From positions 1 to 64,000 of the forward strand of contig NZ_BPFH01000001.1 of NCBI RefSeq assembly GCF_019655435.1: a DNA stretch of 64,000 bases. The letters run 5' to 3'. This document shows, in pieces, positions 54,170-63,472 of this stretch (positions are counted from its first letter, which is position 1; each line of letters starts with the position of its first letter). The position numbers and the translations under genes were made by a program. Source of the stretch: Jannaschia pagri. Lineage in GTDB: Bacteria > Pseudomonadota > Alphaproteobacteria > Rhodobacterales > Rhodobacteraceae. Under the pieces are notes generated by a model, which was not told the DNA's origin, did no database searches, and saw only the letters and a list, made by a program, of their open reading frames with translations.

Positions 54170-57100
54170 CTACAAAATGAAGTCGCTGATGTCCGCCCCG
54201 CCCACGATGTAGATTTGACCATCGGCCAACCCGTTGCCGCGCACATCCAAGGACGCAATGGTCACGTCCACACCGCTGATCACAAAGTCATTGAGGATGA
54301 TCTCACCACCCGTGCTGGTGAAGCTTGTCCCGGCAAAGGTGAAGGCCTGGTTGCCCGCGTTGAACACATTGGCATCCATCACAGACAGGTCGATCATATC
54401 GCCATCGACGCTGTTGAAATCACGGATCTCATCCCGTCGGAACCGCCCGACGCCGGTGTCGTTGATGTTGCCAAACTCAAAGGTATCGGCCCCCGCACCA
54501 CCCGTCAGGAAGTCGACGCCACCACCGCCGTTCAGCGTGTCGTTCTGATTTCCACCCAGCAAGCGGTCCACGTCATCGCCGCCAAACAGGACATCTTCGC
54601 TGTTGCCGCCCAGGAGGGTGTCCCGGCCATCGAGGCCGTAGATCGTGTCGTCCCCGGACGACCCCTCGAGACGGTTGCCATGGGCATTAGTGCCGAAGAT
54701 CTCGTCACCTGCGGCAGAGCCGAAGACATTCTCGATATTGCGAATGGTGTCCGTCCCGGCGCCGCCGGTGGCCGTTCCCGCCTCCAGGTTGACCTGCACG
54801 GCCGCGAAGATCCCAGTGAACAGGACCGTGTCGAAGTTTGTCCCACCGTCGAGCGTGTCGTCCCCGAGCCCAGCGAGCAACGTATCGGCAAAGGTGCCGC
54901 CTGACAGGCTGTCGCTGCCATCGCCACCGTCCAAGCGGTCCGCGCCGGACCCACCGATCAGCGTATCGGAATCCGCCCCGCCGCTCAGCGTGTCGCTGCC
55001 CGCACCGCCGTCCAGGGTGTCGTTATGCGTGCCCCCTTCCAACACGTCGTTCTCGGTGCCGCCGTTCAGTTCATCGGACCCGCTTCCGCCCTTCAGCGTG
55101 TCGTCACCGCCATCGCCAAAGAGTTTGTCGTCGCCGCCGTTGCCCTCCAGGCTGTCGGCATCGGCGCCGCCCTCCAGTCGGTCACGGTCCGCGCCGCCAA
55201 ACAGGCTGTCTTCGCCTTCGTCGCCAAACAGACTGTCGTCTCCGCTGAGCCCATAGAGCTTGTCATCGCCGCGTTTGCCTTCCAGCACGTTCGCGATGCT
55301 GTTGGAGCCGAACACCGTATCATCGCGGTTCGATCCGATGACATCCTCGATACTAACCAGGGTATCGGTGCCCAAAAGCATCCCGCTGGCGGTTTCGTTT
55401 TCCAGGTTGACCGAAACCCCTTCGGGAATGAACAGGAACGATACAACGTCGGAGTTTTCGCGGCCATCGAGACTGTCATCTCCGCTGCTGGCGAAGAAAA
55501 AGTCGTCACCCCTGCCACCGATCAGCGTATCGTCGCCACCCCGCCCGGCCAGTGTGTCGTCGCCATCGTCACCAAACAGCCGGTTCGCGCTAAAGGCGCT
55601 GCCGGACAGGACGTCGTTGAACGCGGAGCCATCGACGTTCTCGATGGAGATCAGGCTATCGTTGCCTTCGCCCGTGGCCGTCCCCGCGTCGAGATCCACC
55701 GTGACACCCATGGTGGCGTTGGTGAACCGCGCCGTGTCACGATCCGCCCCGCCATCCAGCGTGTCGTCGCCAGCTAAGCCGATCAGCGTGTCATCCCCAG
55801 CGCCGCCGGTCAGCGTGTTGCCATGGATCGCGGTGCCGGTGATCTTGTCGTTGCCGCTGCTTCCGGTGGCATGCTCGAACTGCTCGACGACAGTCACCGT
55901 GCTGCTGCCACTGCGGACGGCTGTCCCCGCCTGAAGATCAATGTCGAAATCGGAAATGGCCGCGCTGAAGTCCACGAGGTCAAAGTTCGACCCGCCGTAG
56001 ATGTAGGACGCGCTCGTCAGCGAGTCATGCAACATGACCGTGTCCCGACCGCTGCCACCGTCCACGGTATCGCCCGTCGCGTTCCCAATTATCAGGTCGT
56101 TCCCGCCCCGTCCGTTCAGGATATTGGCACCGAAATCGCCGGTTATGGTGTCGTTTCCGTTGCCACCATCGACGTCTTCGATCCCGATCAGGGTGTCGCT
56201 GCCTTCGCCCGTGGCCGTCCCAAGCAGCAGATCAATGTTTAGGTCCGCTGTCGCGTTGGAGAAATCCGCGAGGTCGTAATAGCGGGTTGTGGTCGAAATA
56301 CCCCCGACCATGACGACACGGTCGCCGCCACCTTCGAGCGTATCGTCGTCCGGTCCGCCCAGAAGGGTGTCATTGCCGTAGCCGCCGAACAGCTCGTCCG
56401 AACCGCTGCCGCCCACAACAACATCAGCGCCATCATTGCCACGGATGGTGTCGTCTCCACCGCGTCCGCGCAGGGTGTCGTTGCCGCCCAAGCCGATGAT
56501 CAACTCGCCGGCATTGGTTCCCGTAAAGTCATCGTTGATCGACCCCTGACCGACGAAGGCGGTCGTATCAATGCCCGATGGATTAATTTCACCGTCGCTA
56601 TACCCGTCCATCTGGTCCAGGTACGACCATCGTTCAGCATCCCCGCCAGAGATTACGCGGCTGGGCGCGCCGGGGTTGTAGGTTCTGCTCAGACCGCTCA
56701 GCACGATATCGGCAAAGCCGTCTCCGTTGATATCGCCGCCGTCGACCTCCACCGCGGAGATATCGAAGTTGCCGTAGCCAAAGGCGCCGAGGTTGATGCG
56801 GTATCCGGTGGAGGGCGTGAGGCCTGAAACCTCGACAAGCTCGGTCGGTGTGATCGCCGATCCAAAGATGACGTTCAGTGTGACATCATAGGCCGAATAC
56901 GTGGCGCCACTGTAGCTGGTCAGCTGCTGGGCGACCGTTGATTGGCTGAAGACACCTATGTCGTCGAGGCCGTCGCCATTGACGTCGCCAATCGCCGCGG
57001 CCTTGCTGCCGATCGCGTCTTCGCCGTCCATCAGGGTTGCACCGTCCCCAACCACAAACCCAAGCGCGGACCCCAGGTCGTCTCGGTCCATGATCCCCGT

Positions 57101-58582
57101 GAAGCCGTCGGCATTGCCGAGGACCACGTACACTTGCCCCGTTGCGCGCGTATACGTGTTCGTCCGGGTTATGATGTTCGTGTACTGCTGGCGCGTGTAG
57201 CTGCCGCCGTAGGATGTATAGGTGTAGGTCCCTTCTCCCTTGAAGTATCTCCCGCCGGGTTGCGGGACGTAGCGATAGCTATACGTCGTCGTCTGGTAGG
57301 TCTGATAGGTCCGGCTGTTGGCCCCTTCGGCCCCGATGGCAAAATCGCCAAACCCGTCTCCGTTGATGTCACCAAGCGCCGCAACCGACGACCCGACGCG
57401 ATCACCACGCTCGAGGCCTTGGAAGATGATCCCGTTGGTGGCGTTGATCTGGGACGTTGCCAGTGAACTGGTCATCGGATCGCCAAAGACGATATAAGCG
57501 CGACCAACTTCGAACTGCGTATACAGGTAGTCCGTGCCGGGGCCGGTGTAAGTGCCGCCTCCGGTGTACGTTCCACCTCCGGTGTAGGTACCGCCGCCAC
57601 CATATGAGGTCCGGATTTCTACAAAGTTGTAACCTGCGGCGCCGACGATCAGGTCGTCCTTACCGTCACTGTTGAAATCGCTGCCGAAATCGACCGCTTG
57701 GCCGAACCCAGTCGGGTTTCGGTAATAATCATAACCGGTATCGTAGAAACCGAAACCATTGTTGTAGTAGTACTTTTGCCCAGCGGACCGGAACGTAAAG
57801 TCGATTGGCAGCGCTTCTAGCGATGCAGACCCGCCAAGAACCGTGACTTGGCCGGCTCCAGGCTCTCGATAGGTTCTCGTGTACGTGTTGAACGTCGTGT
57901 AAGGGATCCCGTCCCTCGTGTAGGTGATCGCATTTGTATACGTGTTATACGAAATCGAAACCGGACCATATGGCTGCGCCACGACAATATCGTCAAACCC
58001 ATCCCCATCGAAGTCCCCGGACCCAATAACCATATTACTCGGCGGTATACCGAGGGCGCTGATTTCCGCATCCGTCAAAACGGCCGCCGCATCCTCATCG
58101 ATGGTGATCTCTGCGCCCGGTTGGTCGCTGCCCAGGATGACAAACGACAATTCCTGCGTGCTGTCGCCCGACACGGCGATATCGTCATAGCCATCGCCGT
58201 TGATATCGCCGAGCCCGCGAACTTCCCGCCCAACGCTGACGAAGCCGGTCAGCGATTCAAAACCGCGTTCTCGCCGCTGGATAAGAACTCCGTCGTCTGC
58301 TGCGAGGCTGGACAGATCAATATCTTCCGGCAAGCCATTGGGATCGCCAAAAACGATCGCGGCCTTCCCCAATTCGGACAAATAGGTCGCGGAGGTATAA
58401 GGTGCTCCACCGGGCGTGTACAAAACATATCCGCCTGCGATCACAGCGGCGCGGGTATCCCCCACCAGGAAGTCATCATAGCCATCACCGTTAAAATCGC
58501 CGATGAGGCTGACACTCTTGCCAAAATCCGACAAAGGCCCGGTGACGCCAGACCCCGTGACACGTGTCGCAATCAAAGGCAT
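54170..58582 (-). CDS. Giant RTX protein with seven FG-GAP repeats (integrin-like propeller)
   Basis: 1470 residues. Seven DxNxDGxxD calcium loops of FG-GAP type start near residues 29, 126, 190, 302, 405, 533 and 617, enough for one seven-bladed beta-propeller. Most blades carry Tyr/Thr/Gly-rich loops: residues about 204-240, 326-356 and 424-482 are the longest. From about 680 the protein is RTX repeats. The last ~210 residues resemble the end of the neighbouring protease and stop with DFIL, a likely type I secretion signal. GTGGAG precedes the ATG. It is probably a secreted adhesin or matrix protein; the ligand is unknown. Confidence 0.88.
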   Translation of the reverse strand: MPLIATRVTGSGVTGPLSDFGKSVSLIGDFNGDGYDDFLVGDTRAAVIAGGYVLYTPGGAPYTSATYLSELGKAAIVFGDPNGLPEDIDLSSLAADDGVLIQRRERGFESLTGFVSVGREVRGLGDINGDGYDDIAVSGDSTQELSFVILGSDQPGAEITIDEDAAAVLTDAEISALGIPPSNMVIGSGDFDGDGFDDIVVAQPYGPVSISYNTYTNAITYTRDGIPYTTFNTYTRTYREPGAGQVTVLGGSASLEALPIDFTFRSAGQKYYYNNGFGFYDTGYDYYRNPTGFGQAVDFGSDFNSDGKDDLIVGAAGYNFVEIRTSYGGGGTYTGGGTYTGGGTYTGPGTDYLYTQFEVGRAYIVFGDPMTSSLATSQINATNGIIFQGLERGDRVGSSVAALGDINGDGFGDFAIGAEGANSRTYQTYQTTTYSYRYVPQPGGRYFKGEGTYTYTSYGGSYTRQQYTNIITRTNTYTRATGQVYVVLGNADGFTGIMDRDDLGSALGFVVGDGATLMDGEDAIGSKAAAIGDVNGDGLDDIGVFSQSTVAQQLTSYSGATYSAYDVTLNVIFGSAITPTELVEVSGLTPSTGYRINLGAFGYGNFDISAVEVDGGDINGDGFADIVLSGLSRTYNPGAPSRVISGGDAERWSYLDQMDGYSDGEINPSGIDTTAFVGQGSINDDFTGTNAGELIIGLGGNDTLRGRGGDDTIRGNDGADVVVGGSGSDELFGGYGNDTLLGGPDDDTLEGGGDRVVMVGGISTTTRYYDLADFSNATADLNIDLLLGTATGEGSDTLIGIEDVDGGNGNDTITGDFGANILNGRGGNDLIIGNATGDTVDGGSGRDTVMLHDSLTSASYIYGGSNFDLVDFSAAISDFDIDLQAGTAVRSGSSTVTVVEQFEHATGSSGNDKITGTAIHGNTLTGGAGDDTLIGLAGDDTLDGGADRDTARFTNATMGVTVDLDAGTATGEGNDSLISIENVDGSAFNDVLSGSAFSANRLFGDDGDDTLAGRGGDDTLIGGRGDDFFFASSGDDSLDGRENSDVVSFLFIPEGVSVNLENETASGMLLGTDTLVSIEDVIGSNRDDTVFGSNSIANVLEGKRGDDKLYGLSGDDSLFGDEGEDSLFGGADRDRLEGGADADSLEGNGGDDKLFGDGGDDTLKGGSGSDELNGGTENDVLEGGTHNDTLDGGAGSDTLSGGADSDTLIGGSGADRLDGGDGSDSLSGGTFADTLLAGLGDDTLDGGTNFDTVLFTGIFAAVQVNLEAGTATGGAGTDTIRNIENVFGSAAGDEIFGTNAHGNRLEGSSGDDTIYGLDGRDTLLGGNSEDVLFGGDDVDRLLGGNQNDTLNGGGGVDFLTGGAGADTFEFGNINDTGVGRFRRDEIRDFNSVDGDMIDLSVMDANVFNAGNQAFTFAGTSFTSTGGEIILNDFVISGVDVTIASLDVRGNGLADGQIYIVGGADISDFIL
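57545..57598 (-). repeat. 18-base tandem repeat, three units, coding for GGGTYT
   Basis: Three imperfect copies of an 18-base unit encode GGGTYT-GGGTYT-GGGTYT on the minus strand inside one propeller blade loop of the FG-GAP/RTX protein. Synonymous differences between copies suggest it is not a very recent expansion. Confidence 0.8.
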
Positions 58583-58810
58583 CGCTCACTCCACAAAAAA
58601 GGAACTAAAATCGGTAGCGCGTTGAAATCTTTAACGTAAGGTTAACGGCAGTGATCCGCCCACGCCACAAATTTTGTTCTTTTTAAGGCAGGCCAGAAAT
58701 TTGAACGAAAAATCAATATGTAAGGTTCTCTCAAGCGATGTTGACGAGGCTGGAATCGACGCCAATCGCGGCTTAGACGGCCCCACGTCGGCTCATACGA
58801 CCGAAGGCCC

Positions 58811-59911
58811 ATGACTTATTCAACGAGCCCTGAAGCCGCCCATCAGCCACCGCTGCAAATGTTTGAAAGCGAGGGACTTGCGGAGTTTCTTCGATCAGCA
58901 AACCTGTCGCTTGCGTTTTCCACCTATCAAGCGGGCAAGCTGTTCTTTGTTGGCGTCAACGACAAAGGGCGCGTCTCAATCTTCGAGCGTAACTTCCCGC
59001 GCTGCATGGGCCTGTCGGTGTCCAATGGGGCGATCTGGCTCAGCACGCTCTATCAACTCTGGCGGATGGAGAATTTTCTGGATCCGGGACAGGTCTATAA
59101 GGGGTACGACGCTGTTTTTGTCCCGCTCAGCGGCCATACGACCGGAGAAATCGACGTCCACGACATGACCCGAGGTCCCACAGGGCAGCCGGTGTTCGTC
59201 GCGACGCGGATGAACTGTCTGGCGACCATCGACGACCGCCACTCCTTTACCCCCCTTTGGACCCCGCCCTTCATCGATGCCATCGTCGCCGAAGACCGCT
59301 GTCATCTCAACGGTGCGGCCTTTGTGGATGGCGTTGCAAAATACGTCACCTGCGTGGCCGATACGAACTACGCGCGCGGCTGGTCCGACAAGCGGCGCGA
59401 TGGCGGGGTCGTGTTGGACGTGGCAACGGGCGAGACCGTCGCCCGTGGGTTGTCGATGCCCCATTCCCCACGATTACACGACGGCAAGCTGTGGGTGATC
59501 CAATCGGGCCTGGGCGAATTTGGCTGGATCGACATCGCAACGGGCCGGTTTGAAACCCTGTGCCACCTCCCCGGTTTCGCCCGAGGTCTGGGCTTTGCCG
59601 GGGGTCACGCGATCATCGGCGTTTCCGGCCCGCGAAAGGACAAAACCTTCGAAGGTCTTGCCTTGAACGAACGGCTTGCAGCACAGAACCGGCAGCCGAT
59701 GTGTGGCGTCCTGGTGGTAAACTTGACCACTGGCCAGATCGTTCATCATCTCGAACTGCGCGGCGTGGTCTCGGAACTCTATGACATCGCCCTGCTGCCA
59801 GGCGTGCGCCGCCCCATGGCCTTAGGGTTCAAGACCGATGAGATCCGGTTCATGCTACGCTCCGGCACCTATGAACGGGGCGCCTATCCACAGTCCGGGG
59901 GCCACGCATGA
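58811..59911 (+). CDS. TIGR03032 family protein
   Basis: 366 residues matching the TIGR03032/DUF4915 pattern (LAFSTYQAGKLFFVG near the start, SMPHSPRLHDGKLWV, and a late GVSGPRKDKTFEGL). The fold is probably a beta-propeller. Its function is not known. There is no signal peptide. The stop overlaps the sulfotransferase start (ATGA), so they are coupled. It is divergent from the giant FG-GAP/RTX gene with about 230 AT-richer bases between. Confidence 0.85.
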   Translation: MTYSTSPEAAHQPPLQMFESEGLAEFLRSANLSLAFSTYQAGKLFFVGVNDKGRVSIFERNFPRCMGLSVSNGAIWLSTLYQLWRMENFLDPGQVYKGYDAVFVPLSGHTTGEIDVHDMTRGPTGQPVFVATRMNCLATIDDRHSFTPLWTPPFIDAIVAEDRCHLNGAAFVDGVAKYVTCVADTNYARGWSDKRRDGGVVLDVATGETVARGLSMPHSPRLHDGKLWVIQSGLGEFGWIDIATGRFETLCHLPGFARGLGFAGGHAIIGVSGPRKDKTFEGLALNERLAAQNRQPMCGVLVVNLTTGQIVHHLELRGVVSELYDIALLPGVRRPMALGFKTDEIRFMLRSGTYERGAYPQSGGHA

Positions 59912-61017
59912 CCACCGAGGACCGCCCCACCCCGAAGCTGATCGTCCATATCGGGGACTGCAAATCAGGCTCAACCGCCATTCAGTCTGTCCTGCAACGG
60001 GGCAGCTATCGCTATATCGAGCCGGGTGCGCCGAGCTTGCGATATGCCCTTGGGGGCCGCCGCAAAGGTCTCAACCATCACCGATTGTCCAACAGCCTTC
60101 ACCTGGAAAACCACGCCAAGATCAAAGACGAGGCTTGGGGACGCTTCGCCGAAGAGGTCGCGGCCTGCAAAGACGACCTGATTGTGATTTCCTCGGAGCG
60201 GTTCGAGTTTTGCGACCCGGCGATCGTGGCAAACCAACTTCGCAAGGTTCTACCTGAGCACATCCATCGCACCATGCGCGTCATTGCCTATGTGAGACCC
60301 CATGCGCAGCGTCTGCTTTCTGGGTATGCCCAACAGGTGCGCCAAGGGTTGTTTGAAGGATCTCTTGAGGCCTTCCTGGACCACGTCACCGACGAGGCGC
60401 GCTTTGCCTTCGCCCCAAGATTGGAGCGATGGCAGGCGGCCTTCGGTCAAGCGCTGACGCTGCGGGTGATGGATCGCACGTCCCTCGAAGGGGCCTGCGT
60501 CGTCCATGATTTTTTGGCCTTCTGCGCAGAGAAACGGGCAACGCCCCGCGTCGACCTGATCCCCACGGCAAACACGTCTTTGAATCCGTTCGGTTTGGCG
60601 ACGATGCGCGCGCTCTCGGCTGAGTTGAAGCGCCGGAACCCCGCCCCCAACGCAGAACGACAGGCGCTGTTACAGCACTTAGCCACGCAGCTGGAGGACA
60701 CCGACGGGTTCGGAACCGGCAGTCTGCGCGTTCCCGCAAGGCTGGCAGACCGCGTTGATGCCGCCTTCGCCGAAGACGCCGCCACGTGTGATCGGCTGTT
60801 CTTTGACGGGACGCCGTTGACCCAATCTCTGGCGACGATTGTCGCCGCGGCGCGATCCTCCGACGCGTCTGTGATGCCAGAGCCTGATGCGCCGGAGATC
60901 CTTCGACACAGGGACATGGCCATCGCTTGGATGGAGATCTTGAGGATGCAGCAACGCGCCCAACAGGCCGCGGCCCGAAAAGCGAATGGGCCATCCGGGC
61001 GACGACACGTTCAATAG
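59908..61017 (+). CDS. Sulfotransferase-like protein
   Basis: 369 residues. The N-terminal VHIGDCKSGSTAIQ (Lys19, Ser20) matches the 5'-phosphosulfate-binding loop, and VIAYVRPHAQRLLSGY (Arg130, Ser138) the 3'-phosphate site of PAPS-dependent sulfotransferases. It would sulfate a polysaccharide, lipid or protein in the cytoplasm. The acceptor is unknown. It is coupled to the TIGR03032 gene. Confidence 0.82.
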   Translation: MTTEDRPTPKLIVHIGDCKSGSTAIQSVLQRGSYRYIEPGAPSLRYALGGRRKGLNHHRLSNSLHLENHAKIKDEAWGRFAEEVAACKDDLIVISSERFEFCDPAIVANQLRKVLPEHIHRTMRVIAYVRPHAQRLLSGYAQQVRQGLFEGSLEAFLDHVTDEARFAFAPRLERWQAAFGQALTLRVMDRTSLEGACVVHDFLAFCAEKRATPRVDLIPTANTSLNPFGLATMRALSAELKRRNPAPNAERQALLQHLATQLEDTDGFGTGSLRVPARLADRVDAAFAEDAATCDRLFFDGTPLTQSLATIVAAARSSDASVMPEPDAPEILRHRDMAIAWMEILRMQQRAQQAAARKANGPSGRRHVQ

Positions 61018-61249
61018 GCCGCCGCTCTGCACCCGGATCAAAACCGGGCGCCGTCCTCGTCGTACGGCTCGCAACTTGGCGCGCCCCCCACGACTTTAGG
61101 CGACCCCTTGTCGCCCGAAAGCCGCTAGATACAAGCATGCGGGCCTGAGACGGCTGTGGGGTCGGGACGCCCCGACAGGCATGGAGACCCAGACTTGACA
61201 GACAAATAGCTTGCATGCTCGCTGACAGCTTTAAGCGCCGGGGGGTTCC

Positions 61250-63373
61250 ATGACGAGTTTCAATATTCTTTCGACCACATCCATTCAGCGCTCGCTGACG
61301 GGCAGCGAACATGGGTTCATCGCCCAGGGCGTCGGGATCATCGCGACCGAGCCGGTGGCCAATGCGACACCCGGCGTCACAATCAAGGGCACAACCAACA
61401 CCCTGACCGTACTTGGATTTATCAACAACGGCACGGATTCGTCCGTATCCTTCGAAGACGCGAACGGCGCCTTTGTGACAATCGGCAGCAGCGGGTCGGT
61501 GACCAGCGGAGCGGTCGCAGCCGCAGCTCTGTCTGGCACATTCGTCGGAAACGGCATTCGTATGACCAACGCCGGTCTGATCTCCAACGGTCTTGGAAAC
61601 GGTGTCCTGTTGACCGCCGTAAACGGGTCAACGTCGGTGGTTGATATCTTCAACACCACGACCGGTATCCTCCAGGGAGCGTTCACAGGTCTTGAGCTCA
61701 ACCCGCGCTTCTCGCGCGCGAACGTTGTGAACGACGGCCTCATCACAGGCGGCGTTACAGGCGTAAATCTGACCTACACCGAGTTCGCGACCAGCACGCA
61801 GACGGTCAACAACAGCGGTGACATCGTCGGTGGACAAACCGGTCTGTTCATAACGGCTTCGTTCATCACGCCGCTAAAGGTGACAAACACGGGGGTCATA
61901 AGCGGCGGCCAGTCCGGGGCTGCGATCACCTCCCGCGGGACGATAGAGTTCGTGAACTCTGGTACCCTGAGCGGCAGCGCCAACAGCCTTACCCTGGAGG
62001 GCGCGCGCGGGAACGCGACGATCCTCAACAGCGGGAATCTGGTGGGGGATGTGCAGCTCGGGTCCGGCGCCGATGTCTTCGATACGCGCGGCGGCACGGT
62101 CACGGGCACCGTCAACCTGGGGGACGGGGCCGACACAGTCCTTCTCGACGACGCCAGCGTGACCCTCGTCGGCGGGGGCGGCGTGGATTTGGTCAGATCA
62201 TGGGTCGGCTACCATATGCGAACTAGTGATTTGGAGCAGCTGGTGCTCGAAGGCACGGAGGACCTGAAAGGCGCGGGGAACAGCGGCAACAACGTGATCA
62301 CCGGGAATGTCGGTGACAACGCCTTGTTTGGCTTTGCTGGGAACGACACGCTGCTGGGGCAAGAAGGCAATGACAAGTTGTTTGGCAGCGCCGGAGTCGA
62401 CAATGTTTCGGGCGGTGATGGTGACGACTGGATCCACGGCGGTGCGGACCGAGACGTCTTGCAAGGCGGGTCAGGAAACGACCTGATCCAAGGCGGAACC
62501 GGAGACGACGTGCTTGACGGTGGCGAAGGGCGCAACACACTCGAAGGCGGGGTGGGCGATGATATCATCATCGCGGGCGTAGATGCTGAAACGATTCACG
62601 GCGGCCAGGGCGAGGATCTCATCAGTTTCGCCGGCTCCCTCTCCCGCGTGGTCGTCAACATCGGTGTCAATTTCACGTCCGGCGGCGCGGCAGAAGGCGA
62701 TGTCATCTCCGGGTTTGAACAACTGGTTGGCTCAAACTTCGACGATGTCCTCGTAGGATCCAGCGGCAACAACGTGATCAGTGGACAGAGGGGGGCAGAC
62801 CGCCTCCGGGGGGAGGCAGGCGAAGACTCCCTGACCGGCGGGGCTGGCGCCGATACGCTGGACGGCGGCACTGGCGCGGATCTGGTCAGCTATCAGTTTT
62901 CCCAAGCACGGGTCATCGTGAACCTGGAGACAGGCTTCACCAGTGGCGGGGATGCCGCCGGGGACGTGCTGATTTCTATCGAGCGGGCGGAGGGCTCGAA
63001 CCTAAACGACCGGATTGTCGGATCCACCGACGGCAATCGCTTGTTCGGCTTGGATGGCGAGGACTACCTGGACGGCGCAGCAGGAAGCGACATCATAGAG
63101 GGCGGCCGGGGCAACGACGACCTCCTGGGGGGCGCAGGCGCCGATAGGTTTGTCTTTGGGCTTTTTTCCGGGAACGACCGCATTTTGGATTTCGAGGACG
63201 GCTCGGATATCATCGACCTGCGTCCCTATAACGTGCTGCAGTTCTCGGACCTTGCCCTCTCCGTCGATGACGACGACCTGCTTATCAATATAGGCGGGTT
63301 TGGCACGTCCATCCGGCTGGTGTCCGAAAACGGTCAGACGGTCCTAACCGAGGCAGATTTTCTCTTCAGCTAG
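61250..63373 (+). CDS. RTX protein with beta-helix-like N-terminal repeats
   Basis: 707 residues. Residues about 50-290 consist of Asn/Gly/Thr-rich repeats (NSGTLSGSANSLTLEG, then NSGNLVGDVQLGSGADV) likely to form a beta-helix. From about 340 to 640 there are several blocks of GGxGxDxL RTX repeats. The C-terminal ~65 residues are a plausible type I secretion end. There is no signal peptide. It is probably an extracellular calcium-binding adhesin or surface layer protein. Confidence 0.85.
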   Translation: MTSFNILSTTSIQRSLTGSEHGFIAQGVGIIATEPVANATPGVTIKGTTNTLTVLGFINNGTDSSVSFEDANGAFVTIGSSGSVTSGAVAAAALSGTFVGNGIRMTNAGLISNGLGNGVLLTAVNGSTSVVDIFNTTTGILQGAFTGLELNPRFSRANVVNDGLITGGVTGVNLTYTEFATSTQTVNNSGDIVGGQTGLFITASFITPLKVTNTGVISGGQSGAAITSRGTIEFVNSGTLSGSANSLTLEGARGNATILNSGNLVGDVQLGSGADVFDTRGGTVTGTVNLGDGADTVLLDDASVTLVGGGGVDLVRSWVGYHMRTSDLEQLVLEGTEDLKGAGNSGNNVITGNVGDNALFGFAGNDTLLGQEGNDKLFGSAGVDNVSGGDGDDWIHGGADRDVLQGGSGNDLIQGGTGDDVLDGGEGRNTLEGGVGDDIIIAGVDAETIHGGQGEDLISFAGSLSRVVVNIGVNFTSGGAAEGDVISGFEQLVGSNFDDVLVGSSGNNVISGQRGADRLRGEAGEDSLTGGAGADTLDGGTGADLVSYQFSQARVIVNLETGFTSGGDAAGDVLISIERAEGSNLNDRIVGSTDGNRLFGLDGEDYLDGAAGSDIIEGGRGNDDLLGGAGADRFVFGLFSGNDRILDFEDGSDIIDLRPYNVLQFSDLALSVDDDDLLINIGGFGTSIRLVSENGQTVLTEADFLFS

Positions 63374-63472
63374 GGAACAGCGCGTGACTTGGGTCGAGGC
63401 ACACTGACACGACCAGCGCCCCGTCGGTTGATCACCCCTGTCTTATCCCCAGGCGCGCCTTAGGTCTGCGCC

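Noticed and set aside
54215-55934. Several plus-strand frames (Ser/Pro- or Val/Ala-rich) opposite the RTX repeats
   Set aside because: They arise because GGxGxD repeats read in reverse give repeated Ser/Pro or Val/Ala codons; no start signals.
54500-56500. Regularly spaced repeats that could suggest a CRISPR array
   Set aside because: The period is 27 bases or multiples with coding drift, as expected for nine-residue RTX repeats inside a long gene; there are no unique spacers or cas genes.
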